DNA of 64,000 bases from JAITWN01 sp050486285 (GTDB taxonomy: Bacteria; Pseudomonadota; Gammaproteobacteria; SZUA-140), in contig JBJHCZ010000001.1 of assembly GCA_050486285.1 (NCBI GenBank), positions 62,001 through 126,000 on the forward strand. The letters run 5' to 3'. Positions 16,678 through 25,747 of the stretch are shown here, piece after piece. The notes beneath the pieces are model-generated. The model was not told the DNA's origin. It saw only the letters and a program-made list of their open reading frames with translations, and did no database searches. Each line of letters begins with the position of its first letter. Within the stretch, counting starts at the first letter, position 1. The position numbers were made by a program, and so were the translations under genes.

Positions 16678-18969
16678 TCAGCTGCGGGACTGGCGGGCGG
16701 TCAGCGTGTCCAGGATCCGGCTGCCGAAGGAAAGCAGTTCCGCCGCGGCGTCAGGGGATTCGAGATCGTGTCCCGGGCGGAACACCAGCAACGCGCCGCC
16801 GCGGACCTCGATATAGCTGCCCTCATGGGCGAGCAGGAGTGCCTTGAGTTCGCTGCCCAGCAGCTTGCCGACCGCCGCCGTGTCGTTGGCGAACACCCGG
16901 AATTTGTCGGTGAAGCCATCGCCGTTATCATCGAGATCGAGCTCGCGATACTCCGCGATCAGGTAACGCTCCAGATAGTGTCCCGGCGTGATCGCGAGAT
17001 CCGGGATCCTTGCGGAAGCATCGGCGTCGGGGAGCAGCAGCGTCGCCAGGGTGTGCCGGTGCTCGACATAGTACTCGGGCGTCGAGGTGTGGCTGTAGTC
17101 GAATAGTCTTGCACGGTAGCCGTCATGATTGCCGATCATGACGTTTCTCTCCTGACGGGTCGCGCCGCGTCTCAGGTAGATGAAGCCATGACGGTCGAGT
17201 GTCGCGACCGTGTCAGGCTTGAAGGCAAAGCCCATCTTTTCGGCAAACTCGCTCATTTCGCGCTCGCGGGCGTCGCGCGCCGCCCGTTCGCGCGCATGGC
17301 TGATGTCCTGCATGCGTGTCGAATAGGGGTGGTCCGTGAAGGGATGGAACTGATCCATGCCCACGATCTCGAACGGCCGATTACCCTGCAGGCAGTCCTC
17401 TTCAAGCTGATGCAGATATTCCATCGTGGTCCTGTCGATCATGCGACCGGATTCGCTGAGGACGAAACGGATGCCTGATTCCACCGGTATCTTCCCGACG
17501 GCGCGATCGACCGCCAGCAGGTTGAAGCCGGTCAGAGATTTCAGCGACAACTGGCACTGGTTGGGATTGATGTCGTCGCCGTTGTTGCGCATCTGGATGA
17601 CCGGGCTGCGGAACATCACCGCCAGCACCGATCCGACGGCGACCACGAACTCGCGCGGCGTGATGCGGCCCGTGATGACCATGCGCAGCGACGGCGCGAG
17701 CAGGTAGCTGTTCAGGGCCAGCTGAGCAATGACGCCCGCAATGATGCCGTACAGCAGGTCGGTAACGAGGATCGCGATGATGGTGACGATGAACACGACG
17801 ATGTGGTCGCGTCCGATCGAGTGCGTCTTGATGAAGACCTTGGGTTCGCACAACCGCCAGCCGACGTAGACGATCACGGCGCCGATCGCCGACAGCGGTA
17901 TGCGGCCGATCAGCTTCGAGGCGAAGAACAGGAAGATGAGCAGGAACATCGCATTCGCGAAGTTTGCCCACAGCGTGCGTCCGCCCGCGTCGATATTGGT
18001 CCGGCTCTTGACGCCGCCGGGAATGATGGTGAGACCACCGGCGAGGCTGGACAGGACATTCGACACGCCCATTGCGCGCAGCGTGGTGTTCGGTTCGGAC
18101 TTGCGGCGGTAGGGGTCGATCTTGTCGACGGCGCTGACGGTGGCGAGCGACTCGATGCTGTCGATCAGCGTCAGCGTGATGACCACGACGATCACCGCGG
18201 TCCACAGTTCGGGCCGGGACAGCACCACGTCGAAGGCCGGCAGCGTGATGCCGTCCTGGAGCAGGCTTTCGGGCATCGAAATCAGATAGGCCGTGTCGAG
18301 ATTGAACAGGTAGCCGAATCCAATGCCGACGGCGCAGACCGTCAGCGGCGCCGGGATCTTTCTCATCCAGGCATGCCGCGTGCGGTTGAGGAAGAACATC
18401 AGGAACAGGCAGACGGCGCCAATGACCATCACCCAGGGATCGATACGGAGGAAGCTTTCGGGCAGGGCGAGGATGGACTCCAGCATCGGCTTCGCGCCCG
18501 CCGAGAGGTCGCCGAGCAATGCCGGCACCTGTTTGATGATGATCATCAGTCCGATCGCCGCCAGCATGGCCTCGACGACGGTCACCGGCAGGAACATCGC
18601 CACCAGTTTTCCTGCCTTCAGCTGGGCCAGGATGATCATGATGACGCCGGTCAGGAAGATCGCGACGAGGATCAGCGGATAGCCTTCGGCGAGGTCGCCG
18701 CCCCCGAGCACCAGCATGCCGGCGAGCAGGGCCGGCGCCAGACCGGCGGCCGGACCGCTGATCGTGACATAGGCGCCGCCGAGGAACGGGAAGATCAGGC
18801 CCGCGATGATCGCCGAGACCAGTCCGGTCACGGGCGGGGCGCCGGAGGCGATCGCGATGCCGAGCGACAGCGGCAGCGACACCAGCGCGACCTGCAAACC
18901 CGCCATCAGGTCGTAGCGCCAATGCTTCAGGCCCGCAAGTCCGTTCCGGGGTTTCTCGTCCGGTTTCAC
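16678..18969 (-). CDS. SulP-family anion (probable bicarbonate) transporter with long C-terminal domain
   Basis: A 763-residue membrane protein. Residues about 15-430 form the SulP/SLC26 transport domain (DLMAGLQVALVSLPLSLGIA, ISGPAAGLAPALLAG, GGLTIIPGGVKSRTNIDAGG). The following part (about 470-560, LTGFNLLAVDRAVGKIPVES through GNRPFEIVGMDQF) is in the STAS position but weakly conserved. About 200 more residues follow, including a calcium-loop-like DLDDNGDGFTDKF. Its place between sbtA and the carboxysome operon argues for bicarbonate uptake, as for SulP proteins in other carboxysome-bearing autotrophs; sulfate remains possible. GTG at 18969 has AGAGGG seven bases upstream. Confidence 0.85.
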   Translation of the reverse strand: MKPDEKPRNGLAGLKHWRYDLMAGLQVALVSLPLSLGIAIASGAPPVTGLVSAIIAGLIFPFLGGAYVTISGPAAGLAPALLAGMLVLGGGDLAEGYPLILVAIFLTGVIMIILAQLKAGKLVAMFLPVTVVEAMLAAIGLMIIIKQVPALLGDLSAGAKPMLESILALPESFLRIDPWVMVIGAVCLFLMFFLNRTRHAWMRKIPAPLTVCAVGIGFGYLFNLDTAYLISMPESLLQDGITLPAFDVVLSRPELWTAVIVVVITLTLIDSIESLATVSAVDKIDPYRRKSEPNTTLRAMGVSNVLSSLAGGLTIIPGGVKSRTNIDAGGRTLWANFANAMFLLIFLFFASKLIGRIPLSAIGAVIVYVGWRLCEPKVFIKTHSIGRDHIVVFIVTIIAILVTDLLYGIIAGVIAQLALNSYLLAPSLRMVITGRITPREFVVAVGSVLAVMFRSPVIQMRNNGDDINPNQCQLSLKSLTGFNLLAVDRAVGKIPVESGIRFVLSESGRMIDRTTMEYLHQLEEDCLQGNRPFEIVGMDQFHPFTDHPYSTRMQDISHARERAARDAREREMSEFAEKMGFAFKPDTVATLDRHGFIYLRRGATRQERNVMIGNHDGYRARLFDYSHTSTPEYYVEHRHTLATLLLPDADASARIPDLAITPGHYLERYLIAEYRELDLDDNGDGFTDKFRVFANDTAAVGKLLGSELKALLLAHEGSYIEVRGGALLVFRPGHDLESPDAAAELLSFGSRILDTLTARQSRS

Positions 18970-19351
18970 GCATGCACCCTCTGCATTCCGGCGCCGACGG
19001 GAAGCGGCGCCTCGATGTACCGGATCCGGAATGATCCTGCGCGCTGTGTGGTCACATGAGCGTGGGCCGGGGATCCGATGCCCGCTCACGGTACCGGGAT
19101 TGGCGAGATGTGCAAAATCGATAATAGCGATTGAAAGTATCTATATATCTCTATAACACGCAGTTAAAAAGCGGGTATTGGCGGCATATAGATTTTTCTC
19201 TATGTGACATATCCCGAATATCTATTTCCCATCGTGTGCGCAGCCCTCTAACCTTGCCAGTCATGAATCCCCGCAAGGGGCAATCAAGCCGGTCGAACGG
19301 GTCTGCCGGCGAGCAGGCGGATATTCAAGCGAGCTACTTGAGGAGAAGATC
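18970..19351 (+). promoter_or_regulatory. Divergent control region between SulP and the carboxysome RubisCO operon
   Basis: A 382-base non-coding stretch, GC-rich near the SulP gene and AT-rich from about 19115 to 19235. A possible promoter is TTGAAA at 19131-19136 with TATAAC at 19152-19157 (15-base spacer). An inverted repeat ATAGA-N6-TCTAT lies at 19188-19203, ATCTAT with CTCTAT ten bases later at 19139-19154, and another ATCTAT at 19220-19225. LysR proteins bind such dyads, so CbbR sites are likely. AGGAGA at 19341-19346 is the cbbL ribosome binding site. No open frame of note is seen here. Confidence 0.6.
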
Positions 19352-20764
19352 ATGGCAAAGACGTACCAGGCAGGCGTTAAGGAGTATCGCAGTACTTACT
19401 GGACCCCCGACTACCTTCCGCTCGATACCGACATCCTGGCCTGCTTCAAGGTCGTTACGCAGGCCGGCGTGCCGCGCGAAGAGGCGGCTGCCGCGGTTGC
19501 CGCCGAGTCCTCGACCGGCACCTGGACCACGGTGTGGACCGACCTGCTGACCGACCTCGACTACTACAAGGGCCGCGCCTACCGAATCGAGCCGGTCCCG
19601 GGTGACGACAGCGCCTTCTATGCGTTCATCGCCTATCCGCTCGACCTGTTCGAGGAAGGCTCGGTCGTCAACGTGCTGACCTCGCTGGTCGGCAACGTGT
19701 TCGGCTTCAAGGCCATTCGCAGCCTGCGTCTCGAGGACATCCGTTTCCCGGTCGCCTACGTCAAGACCTGCGGCGGCCCGCCGAACGGCATCCAGATGGA
19801 GCGCGATCGCCTGAACAAGTACGGCCGCGCGATGCTCGGCTGCACGATCAAGCCGAAGCTCGGTCTGTCCGCGAAGAACTACGGCCGCGCCGTCTACGAG
19901 TGTCTGCGCGGCGGTCTCGACTTCACCAAGGACGACGAGAACATCAACTCGCAACCGTTCATGCGCTGGCGCCACCGCTTTGAATTCGTCATGGAGGCGT
20001 TGCAGAAGGCCGAGGCCGAGACCGGCGAGCGCAAGGGCCACTACCTGAACGTCACCGCCGCGACCTGCGAGGACATGATGGAGCGTGCGGAATTCGCCAA
20101 GGAGCTGGGCGCCCCGATCATCATGCACGACTTCCTCACCGGCGGTTTCACCGCGAACACCACGCTGGCGAACTGGTGCCGCAAGAACGGCATCCTGTTG
20201 CACATCCACCGCGCGATGCACGCGGTGCTCGACCGCAACCCTTACCACGGCATCCACTTCCGCGTGCTGGCCAAGTGCCTGCGTCTGTCGGGCGGTGACC
20301 ACCTGCACTCGGGCACCGTCGTCGGCAAGCTCGAGGGCGATCGCGAGGCGACGCTGGGCTGGATCGACATCATGCGCGAGTCCTACATCCCCGAGAACCG
20401 CGGTCGCGGCATCTTCTTTGACCAGGACTGGGCCTCGATGCCGGGCGTCATCCCGGTCGCCTCGGGCGGCATCCACGTCTGGCACATGCCGGCGCTGGTC
20501 GCGATCTTCGGTGACGATTCCTGCCTGCAGTTCGGCGGCGGCACGCTGGGCCATCCGTGGGGCAACGCGGCCGGCGCCGCGGCGAACCGCGTCGCGCTCG
20601 AGGCCTGCACCGATGCGCGCAATGAAGGGCGCCAGGTCGAGCGCGAGGGCAGGGAGATCCTGACCGCCGCCGCCCAGCACAGCCCGGAGCTGAAGATCGC
20701 GCTGGAGACGTGGAAGGAGATCAAGTTCGAGTTCGACACCGTGGACAAGCTCGACGTCAAGTAA
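19352..20764 (+). CDS. cbbL: RubisCO large subunit, form IA (carboxysomal)
   Basis: A 470-residue green-type form I large subunit that carboxylates ribulose-1,5-bisphosphate in the Calvin cycle. Catalytic residues are intact: K167 in GCTIKPKLGLS, carbamylated K193 with Mg ligands D195 and E196 in GLDFTKDDENINS, the HRAMHAV loop, loop 6 GTVVGKLEG, and ASGGIHVWHMP. The N-terminus MAKTYQAGVKEY is that of the carboxysomal (IAc) type, and csoS2 follows cbbS. It is the first gene of the operon, with AGGAGA five bases before ATG 19352. Its activase genes cbbQ/cbbO are not in this window. Confidence 0.98.
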   Translation: MAKTYQAGVKEYRSTYWTPDYLPLDTDILACFKVVTQAGVPREEAAAAVAAESSTGTWTTVWTDLLTDLDYYKGRAYRIEPVPGDDSAFYAFIAYPLDLFEEGSVVNVLTSLVGNVFGFKAIRSLRLEDIRFPVAYVKTCGGPPNGIQMERDRLNKYGRAMLGCTIKPKLGLSAKNYGRAVYECLRGGLDFTKDDENINSQPFMRWRHRFEFVMEALQKAEAETGERKGHYLNVTAATCEDMMERAEFAKELGAPIIMHDFLTGGFTANTTLANWCRKNGILLHIHRAMHAVLDRNPYHGIHFRVLAKCLRLSGGDHLHSGTVVGKLEGDREATLGWIDIMRESYIPENRGRGIFFDQDWASMPGVIPVASGGIHVWHMPALVAIFGDDSCLQFGGGTLGHPWGNAAGAAANRVALEACTDARNEGRQVEREGREILTAAAQHSPELKIALETWKEIKFEFDTVDKLDVK

Positions 20765-20815
20765 CACGGTCGAGACGCAACCGATCCATACGATTTCTAT
20801 TGAGGAGTGACCGAC

Positions 20816-21154
20816 GTGGCTGACATCCAACCGTACAAGGCGACCGAGCGCAAGGGTGAGACCTTTTCCTACCTGCCGCCGATGACGCCGGACAAGATCC
20901 GCAAGCAGATTGCCTATCTCATAAGCCAGGGATGGAATCCTGCTGTCGAGCATACCGAGCCCGAGAAGGCTTTCTCGAACTACTGGTATCTGTGGAAGCT
21001 GCCGTTCTTCGGCGAGACCTCGGTCGAGCGCGTGGTGGCCGAGCTCGAGGCCTGCCACCGGGCCAATCCGGGGCACCTCGTGCGTCTGCTGGGTTACGAC
21101 AACTACGCCCAGAGCCAGGGAACCGCGTTCATCGTGTATCGCGGCGGACGCTGA
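20816..21154 (+). CDS. cbbS: RubisCO small subunit, form IA
   Basis: A 112-residue small subunit that caps the L8 core of form I RubisCO. It shows FSYLPPMTPDKIRKQIAYL, the W-N-P-x-x-E-H strand, WKLPFFGETS and RLLGYDNYAQSQG, all typical of form IA small subunits. Start GTG 20816 is preferred: GAGGAG lies eight bases upstream and overlaps the upstream in-frame GTG at 20807. It follows cbbL by 51 bases. Together with CbbL it is the cargo that CsoS2 gathers into the carboxysome. Confidence 0.96.
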   Translation: MADIQPYKATERKGETFSYLPPMTPDKIRKQIAYLISQGWNPAVEHTEPEKAFSNYWYLWKLPFFGETSVERVVAELEACHRANPGHLVRLLGYDNYAQSQGTAFIVYRGGR

Positions 21155-21199
21155 TCCGCCGTCCCTGGATCCACGCGACAGTTAAGGAGCCCGACAATC

Positions 21200-23179
21200 A
21201 TGCAGCAAGCGACGACGATGCCGGCTACGGGAAATGCACTCACCGGAAGCGATGCTTCACGCGCGAGACGTCTCGCCGTGTCGCAAGGCAAGCGCTCATT
21301 GCCGCAGAAGGCGGAGCGTACGCGTACCGGCGCGCGTGGCGCTGCGCCTGCGGCGGTCTCCGCGGCGCCCGCGGTCAGGAGCGTGCCCCAGGCTTCACCG
21401 GTCCCGCAGCCGCCGTCGGCCGTGACCGCCGTTTCGAAGCCCTCCGCGGCATCAACCGGCACGGTCGACGGTCGTGCATTGTCGATCGCCAGGCGTCGCG
21501 CCCAGGTAATGGGCAAGGGCAATCTCGCGAACTGGCAGTCCGCCGGTGACGGCGCCAGTGCGTCCGCCATGCCGGCGCCGCCGGCGCAGCATGGCGAAGG
21601 CTCGTGCAATGACGCCGCACGCGCGCTGCGTGCCGAGCGCGCCCGCCGCGGACGCGGCAATGCCGCGCCGGCGCGGCCGACGAGGACGCCGCGCGACAAG
21701 CAGGCCCTGAACTATGCGCCCAAGGTGGCGGACTCGACCACCTACCGGCAGGTGCGCATGACCGGCGTACGCATCGGCCGCGGCGACAATGTCACCGGCG
21801 ACGAACCCGGCGCGGCGCTGCCGGTGACCGGCACCCAGTATATCGGTATCGAAAGCGGTTATGCCCCGCGCATGGGCGGCCCCAAGGTCGGCGCCGCGCG
21901 CACCGGTGCGGGCCTCGTCGTCACCGGCAGCCAGGTACGCAGCGGTGTGAGCATCACCGGCGACGAGTCTAATGCCGGCATTCGCATCACCGGAGAGGCC
22001 GATCAGGAGATCGCCGATGACCTGGTCGCGCGCGAGGGCGCCGCGGCGTCGTCCGCACAGTTTCAGCGCCAGAACAACCCGCATGGTCACAGCGTGTTCG
22101 GCGCCAACCTCGGCCGCTCGATCAAGTCGATCGGCTCGCGCGAACGCGACCGCAGCCGGGCCATTGAACAAACCGACGGTGGTCAGGCCATTTCCGGGAC
22201 GGCGGTCGGTCGCAGCGAGCGCATCACCGGCGACGAGGCCGGCAGCTGCCGGCCGATCACCGGTGACCAGTACCTGATGCCGGCGACGCGCCAGCCGCTG
22301 TGCGACGGCAACAATGCCGTGCCGGCTGCCGCGCGCATGGCATCCAGAAACGGCAGGGTCGATCCCGTGACCGGCGAGAAGGTCTCGGTCTCCGAGGCCT
22401 GGTCGCGCCAGCATGTCACCGGCGTCAAGGTCGAGCAGGATACCCGCGTCACCGGCGACGAGTACGGCACCTGCTCCGCCGTCACCGGCACGCCTTATGT
22501 CGGACCCGCGCAATACGAGACCTTCTGCAAGGATGAGGCAGCGAGCGCGGCGGAAGGCCGGGTCGCGCCTGGCATGAGCGTTGCCAAGCGCATCACCGGG
22601 GATACCCCGCTGAGCGTCGACCATGTCACCGGCACGCAGCGCGGCAGCGAACGCTCGATTACAGGCACTCCGTACTATCGGGAGGATGCTGTGGAGACAA
22701 CGGCCGGTAACCCGATCGAACAGATAGACCGTGGCTTCAGCGTGCATTCGCCGCAGCGCGAGGCGCATCTGCACGCCGCCGTCGCTGAAGACGCCAAGTT
22801 GCCCGCCGGTCGCCGCATCACCGGCTCCTTCGCGGTCGGCGAGGGCAAGATCACCGGTAACCAGGAATTCCATTTCGCGCCGCGCTCGAGCGCCCGCGAG
22901 TCCGGCCGGCTGAAGATCACCGGGGAAGGCCGCAGCAGCGGTCCGGCGATTTCCAGCTATTCCTGGGCCGAGCACGGCCGGGTCACCGGCACCGAAGGCA
23001 AGACGGCTGTTGAGCGCAATCCGAGTGAGCGTGCGGGAAATCCGCAGCGCTTCGCGGGCAGCGCGTTCTTCAGCGACAAGGGCAAGCACGAGCCGCCCAA
23101 GCAGATCGTGACGGGCATGGTCGGCTGGTCGTCGAAATCGGCGGCCAAGGTAACGCTCTCGGGCGGCGCCCAGGGCTGA
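21200..23179 (+). CDS. csoS2: Carboxysome scaffold protein CsoS2 (short form)
   Basis: A 659-residue intrinsically disordered scaffold. The N-terminal region has three basic repeats that in this family bind RubisCO (SDASRARRLAVSQGK, LSIARRRAQVMGKG, AARALRAERARRG). The middle has about four VTG-x-GDE units (NVTGDEPG, SITGDESN, RITGDEAG, RVTGDEYG) that meet the shell, some with cysteines (GTCSAVTG). The C-terminal region (RITGDTPLSV onward, ending IVTGMVGWSSKSAAKVTL) anchors the scaffold inside the shell. It is much shorter than the roughly 870 residues of Halothiobacillus CsoS2, lacking one N repeat and several M repeats. AAGGAG precedes ATG 21200. Confidence 0.95.
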   Translation: MQQATTMPATGNALTGSDASRARRLAVSQGKRSLPQKAERTRTGARGAAPAAVSAAPAVRSVPQASPVPQPPSAVTAVSKPSAASTGTVDGRALSIARRRAQVMGKGNLANWQSAGDGASASAMPAPPAQHGEGSCNDAARALRAERARRGRGNAAPARPTRTPRDKQALNYAPKVADSTTYRQVRMTGVRIGRGDNVTGDEPGAALPVTGTQYIGIESGYAPRMGGPKVGAARTGAGLVVTGSQVRSGVSITGDESNAGIRITGEADQEIADDLVAREGAAASSAQFQRQNNPHGHSVFGANLGRSIKSIGSRERDRSRAIEQTDGGQAISGTAVGRSERITGDEAGSCRPITGDQYLMPATRQPLCDGNNAVPAAARMASRNGRVDPVTGEKVSVSEAWSRQHVTGVKVEQDTRVTGDEYGTCSAVTGTPYVGPAQYETFCKDEAASAAEGRVAPGMSVAKRITGDTPLSVDHVTGTQRGSERSITGTPYYREDAVETTAGNPIEQIDRGFSVHSPQREAHLHAAVAEDAKLPAGRRITGSFAVGEGKITGNQEFHFAPRSSARESGRLKITGEGRSSGPAISSYSWAEHGRVTGTEGKTAVERNPSERAGNPQRFAGSAFFSDKGKHEPPKQIVTGMVGWSSKSAAKVTLSGGAQG

Positions 23180-23195
23180 GGCGGGAGCGCAGGCG

Positions 23196-24764
23196 ATGCT
23201 CGCAACCATGCGGAATCGACGGCAGCGACGCGGCATAGGCATGCCGCCCGTTGCTGTGAACGATCCGTACCGGCTGATGTTCGGGCAGGGACAGCCGGCG
23301 TTCGCCGCCGCTTCGACGCCGTCGGACGCCCACCCGCTGCACGACGCCGCGCACAGCGCCCGTCTGTTGCAGCGCGAAGGCGAGATCACCTCGGCATTCG
23401 CGGCAATCGAACCGGTCCTGCGCGAGATCTCCGCGATGCAGTCGCAGGAAGGGTTTGCCGACCAGGCACAGGCGCTGATCCGCAGCCGGCTCGGTTTCGA
23501 GCTTTCGCCGCAGCTGCTGAAGGCGAACTGGCTCGCGCCGCTCGATATGCGCGCGATCCATGCCCACTGCGCCTTCGGCGTGTTCAGGCAGCTTGCCCAG
23601 CGCGAGTTCGACCGAAATCTTTCGCGTCTGGACGAAGGCGAGCCGGTAGACGAGCTGATCAGAAAGTGGGGCTTTCATGCGGTGGACATCACGCCGTGCG
23701 CGGATGGACGCCTGAGCGGGGTCGTCGACTATATCCTGCGCATCCCGGCCGCGGTGGTCGCCCATCGCAAGTCGTTTGCCGGCGCGATGTTCGATATTGA
23801 AGAGGGCATTCGCAACTGGTCCGAGATCGAATTGCGCAGGCATCGCGAAGGGGCGCCGAACCGGGCTGACGAGCCGACCCGCTATCTGAAGATCGGCGTC
23901 TACCACCTGAGCGGCTCCGATCCTTCAGGCGAAGGTTGCGCGGCGCACGGCAGCGACGAGCGCAAGGCCGCCCAGGCGCTCGGCGATCGCCTCGATGCCT
24001 TCGCGCGCGCGATCGAGAACGCCTATTGCTGCGGCGCATCGGTCGCGACGCTGCTGGTCGGCATCGACACCGACAACGACGCGATCCGGGTGCATGTGCC
24101 GGACGCCGCCGGCGTGACCAGCCTGGATCGCTATGTCGACAACAGGGATCTGTTCGAACGCACGCGCGGCCTCGCTCGCGAGGCCGCCAAGGACGCGATC
24201 CGCGATGCGGTCGCCGAAGCCGCCGGCGTCAACGCCGACGACCCGGAGACCGAGGGCATGCGCTGGTTCTGCGGCTACCTGCTGAAGAACAACATGGCCC
24301 AGATCGAGTACGTGCGCGTCCATCACGCCGGGCGCTACGACAATCTGGGGCATACCGAGCGGTTCATTACGGTCGGCGACAGCTTCGACGACGTGCAGAT
24401 GCGCAACCTGGCCTACCAGGCGCAGATGGAAACGGTGGAAGAAGGCGTCGCGGACATGGATGTCGGCATCAAGATCTTCAGGAAGATCAACGTCGCCCAC
24501 GGTCTGCCGGTGCCGGTGTTCGTGCATTTCACCTACGACGGCAGGGTGCCCGGCTCGCGCAGGCGCGCGAAGGACCGCTGCCGCAGGCTGGCGCAGGCGA
24601 TCGAGGCCCGTTACCCGGACATGGTGCGCGACGGCTGGCTGCATACCTTCGCGACGGTCAGGGATCGCGCGCCGGGCAGCCGGCTGGAAGAACTGGATAC
24701 GAATTCGCACACGCCGTGCCAATGCGGTTGCGGCGGACGGTCGTCAGACGGAGTGAAGCAATGA
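23196..24764 (+). CDS. csoSCA: Carboxysomal carbonic anhydrase CsoSCA
   Basis: A 522-residue beta-type-derived carbonic anhydrase (also called CsoS3) that turns bicarbonate into CO2 inside the carboxysome. The active site is intact and lines up with the known enzyme at a constant offset: C168, D170 and R172 in TPCADGRLSG, H237 in VYHLSGSD, and C248 in GEGCAAHG. The N-terminal about 120 residues are the helical domain, and the C-terminal domain lacks metal ligands as usual. The N-terminus is basic (RNRRQRRG). It starts 16 bases after csoS2 and its stop overlaps csoS4A (ATGA). Confidence 0.96.
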   Translation: MLATMRNRRQRRGIGMPPVAVNDPYRLMFGQGQPAFAAASTPSDAHPLHDAAHSARLLQREGEITSAFAAIEPVLREISAMQSQEGFADQAQALIRSRLGFELSPQLLKANWLAPLDMRAIHAHCAFGVFRQLAQREFDRNLSRLDEGEPVDELIRKWGFHAVDITPCADGRLSGVVDYILRIPAAVVAHRKSFAGAMFDIEEGIRNWSEIELRRHREGAPNRADEPTRYLKIGVYHLSGSDPSGEGCAAHGSDERKAAQALGDRLDAFARAIENAYCCGASVATLLVGIDTDNDAIRVHVPDAAGVTSLDRYVDNRDLFERTRGLAREAAKDAIRDAVAEAAGVNADDPETEGMRWFCGYLLKNNMAQIEYVRVHHAGRYDNLGHTERFITVGDSFDDVQMRNLAYQAQMETVEEGVADMDVGIKIFRKINVAHGLPVPVFVHFTYDGRVPGSRRRAKDRCRRLAQAIEARYPDMVRDGWLHTFATVRDRAPGSRLEELDTNSHTPCQCGCGGRSSDGVKQ

Positions 24765-25057
24765 AGATCTGTCAGGTGGAAAACACGCTGGTCGCCACCG
24801 CGCGTATCGGCGGACTCGAGAATCGCCGGCTGCTGGTCGTCAAGGAGCGCGGCAGCTCGGGCAAGCAGGTCGCCGTCGATCCGGTCGGCTGCAAGCCGGG
24901 CGACTGGGTCATCGTGGTCGGCAGTTCAGCAGCGCGCGATGCCGCCGGCAGCAAGGACTATCCCAGCGATTTCACGATCGTCGGCATCATCGACTACTGG
25001 GACGACGACGGCAAGGACGACGGCAAGACCGGCGCGAAGGGCAAGGGAGCAGCCTGA
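24761..25057 (+). CDS. csoS4A: Carboxysome shell vertex protein CsoS4A
   Basis: A 98-residue BMC-P (EutN/CcmL family) protein; pentamers cap the twelve vertices of the shell. The family signatures are MKICQVENTLVATARIGGLE at the N-terminus, then RRLLVVKE, AVDPVGCKPGDWVIVVGSSA and FTIVGIIDYW. A charged tail of about 15 residues (DDDGKDDGKTGAKGKG) follows the fold. ATG 24761 overlaps the csoSCA stop, so the two are translationally coupled. Confidence 0.95.
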   Translation: MKICQVENTLVATARIGGLENRRLLVVKERGSSGKQVAVDPVGCKPGDWVIVVGSSAARDAAGSKDYPSDFTIVGIIDYWDDDGKDDGKTGAKGKGAA

Positions 25058-25062
25058 CGGTC

Positions 25063-25323
25063 ATGGAGATCATGCGCGTCGTTCGCGATCTGGTCACGAC
25101 GAAGCGGAATTTCTGGCTGGCCGCCAAGTCGCTGCGCGTGGTCGAGGATCACAAGGGCAATCTGTCCGTGGCCCTGGATCCGATCGGCTGCAAGCCGGGA
25201 GACTTCGTGGTGACGATCGGCATTTCCGCGGCGCGTATCGCGGCGGGTAATCCGAAGATCACGACGGACATGACGATCGGCGGAATCATTGACCATTGGA
25301 CGGAAGAGGAGTGGCGAACATAG
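25063..25323 (+). CDS. csoS4B: Carboxysome shell vertex protein CsoS4B
   Basis: An 86-residue BMC-P paralogue of CsoS4A, five bases downstream of it. Visible are MEIMRVVRDLVTTKRNFWL, SLRVVEDHKG, ALDPIGCKPGDFVVTIG, SAARIA and MTIGGIIDHW. The N-terminal ME-x-M pattern matches other CsoS4B proteins and supports ATG 25063 over ATG 25072. It is the second vertex pentamer; some autotrophs tolerate loss of one of the two. No strong ribosome binding site is seen, consistent with coupling to csoS4A. Confidence 0.94.
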   Translation: MEIMRVVRDLVTTKRNFWLAAKSLRVVEDHKGNLSVALDPIGCKPGDFVVTIGISAARIAAGNPKITTDMTIGGIIDHWTEEEWRT

Positions 25324-25404
25324 CACGGGGAAGGGATACCGCGGGCTGGTGCGGGCAAGGGAGCAAATCAGGTTTTCAGTTAATTTCTTTGACAGGAGAT
25401 GACC

Positions 25405-25704
25405 ATGGCAAGTGAAAAGATGGGTATTGCGTTGGGCATGATCGAGACCCGCGGACTGGTCCCGGCGATCGAGGCGGCGGATGCGATGACGAAGGCGTCG
25501 GAAGTTCGCCTGATCGGTCGCCAGTTCGTCGGCGGCGGTTACGTCACGGTGCTGGTGCGCGGCGAGACCGGTGCGGTCAATGCGGCGGTGCGCGCGGGCG
25601 CGGATGCCTGCGAGCGAGTCGGCGACGGCCTGGCGGCTGCGCACATCATCGCGCGTCCGCATTCGGAAGTTGAACAGATTCTGCCCGAAAAGCCGGCTGC
25701 CTGA
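25405..25704 (+). CDS. csoS1A: Carboxysome shell hexamer protein CsoS1 (short copy)
   Basis: A 99-residue BMC-H protein that tiles the facets of the shell; the hexamer pore admits bicarbonate and RuBP. The fold markers are GIALGMIETRGLVPAIEAAD, RLIGRQFVGGGYVTVLVRG (with the pore loop FVGGGY), and HIIARPHSEVEQILP. AGGAG six bases before ATG 25405 fixes the start; ATG 25399 sits too near. Residues 1-94 are identical to the next gene, and all nucleotide differences I compared are silent. The tail is only five residues (EKPAA). Confidence 0.96.
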   Translation: MASEKMGIALGMIETRGLVPAIEAADAMTKASEVRLIGRQFVGGGYVTVLVRGETGAVNAAVRAGADACERVGDGLAAAHIIARPHSEVEQILPEKPAA

Positions 25705-25747
25705 GGCGCCGGCACAGGGACAGTAATCAGACAAGCAGGAGATTACC

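Noticed and set aside
21700..22700. Tandem repeats in the middle of csoS2 as a mobile or CRISPR-type element
   Set aside because: They are degenerate codon-level repeats encoding VTG/GDE units of the CsoS2 scaffold, a known feature of the family.
21200..23179. Programmed frameshift in csoS2, as known in Halothiobacillus
   Set aside because: The full-length frame is open to the end, and I could not verify a slippery sequence with a downstream structure, so no claim is made.
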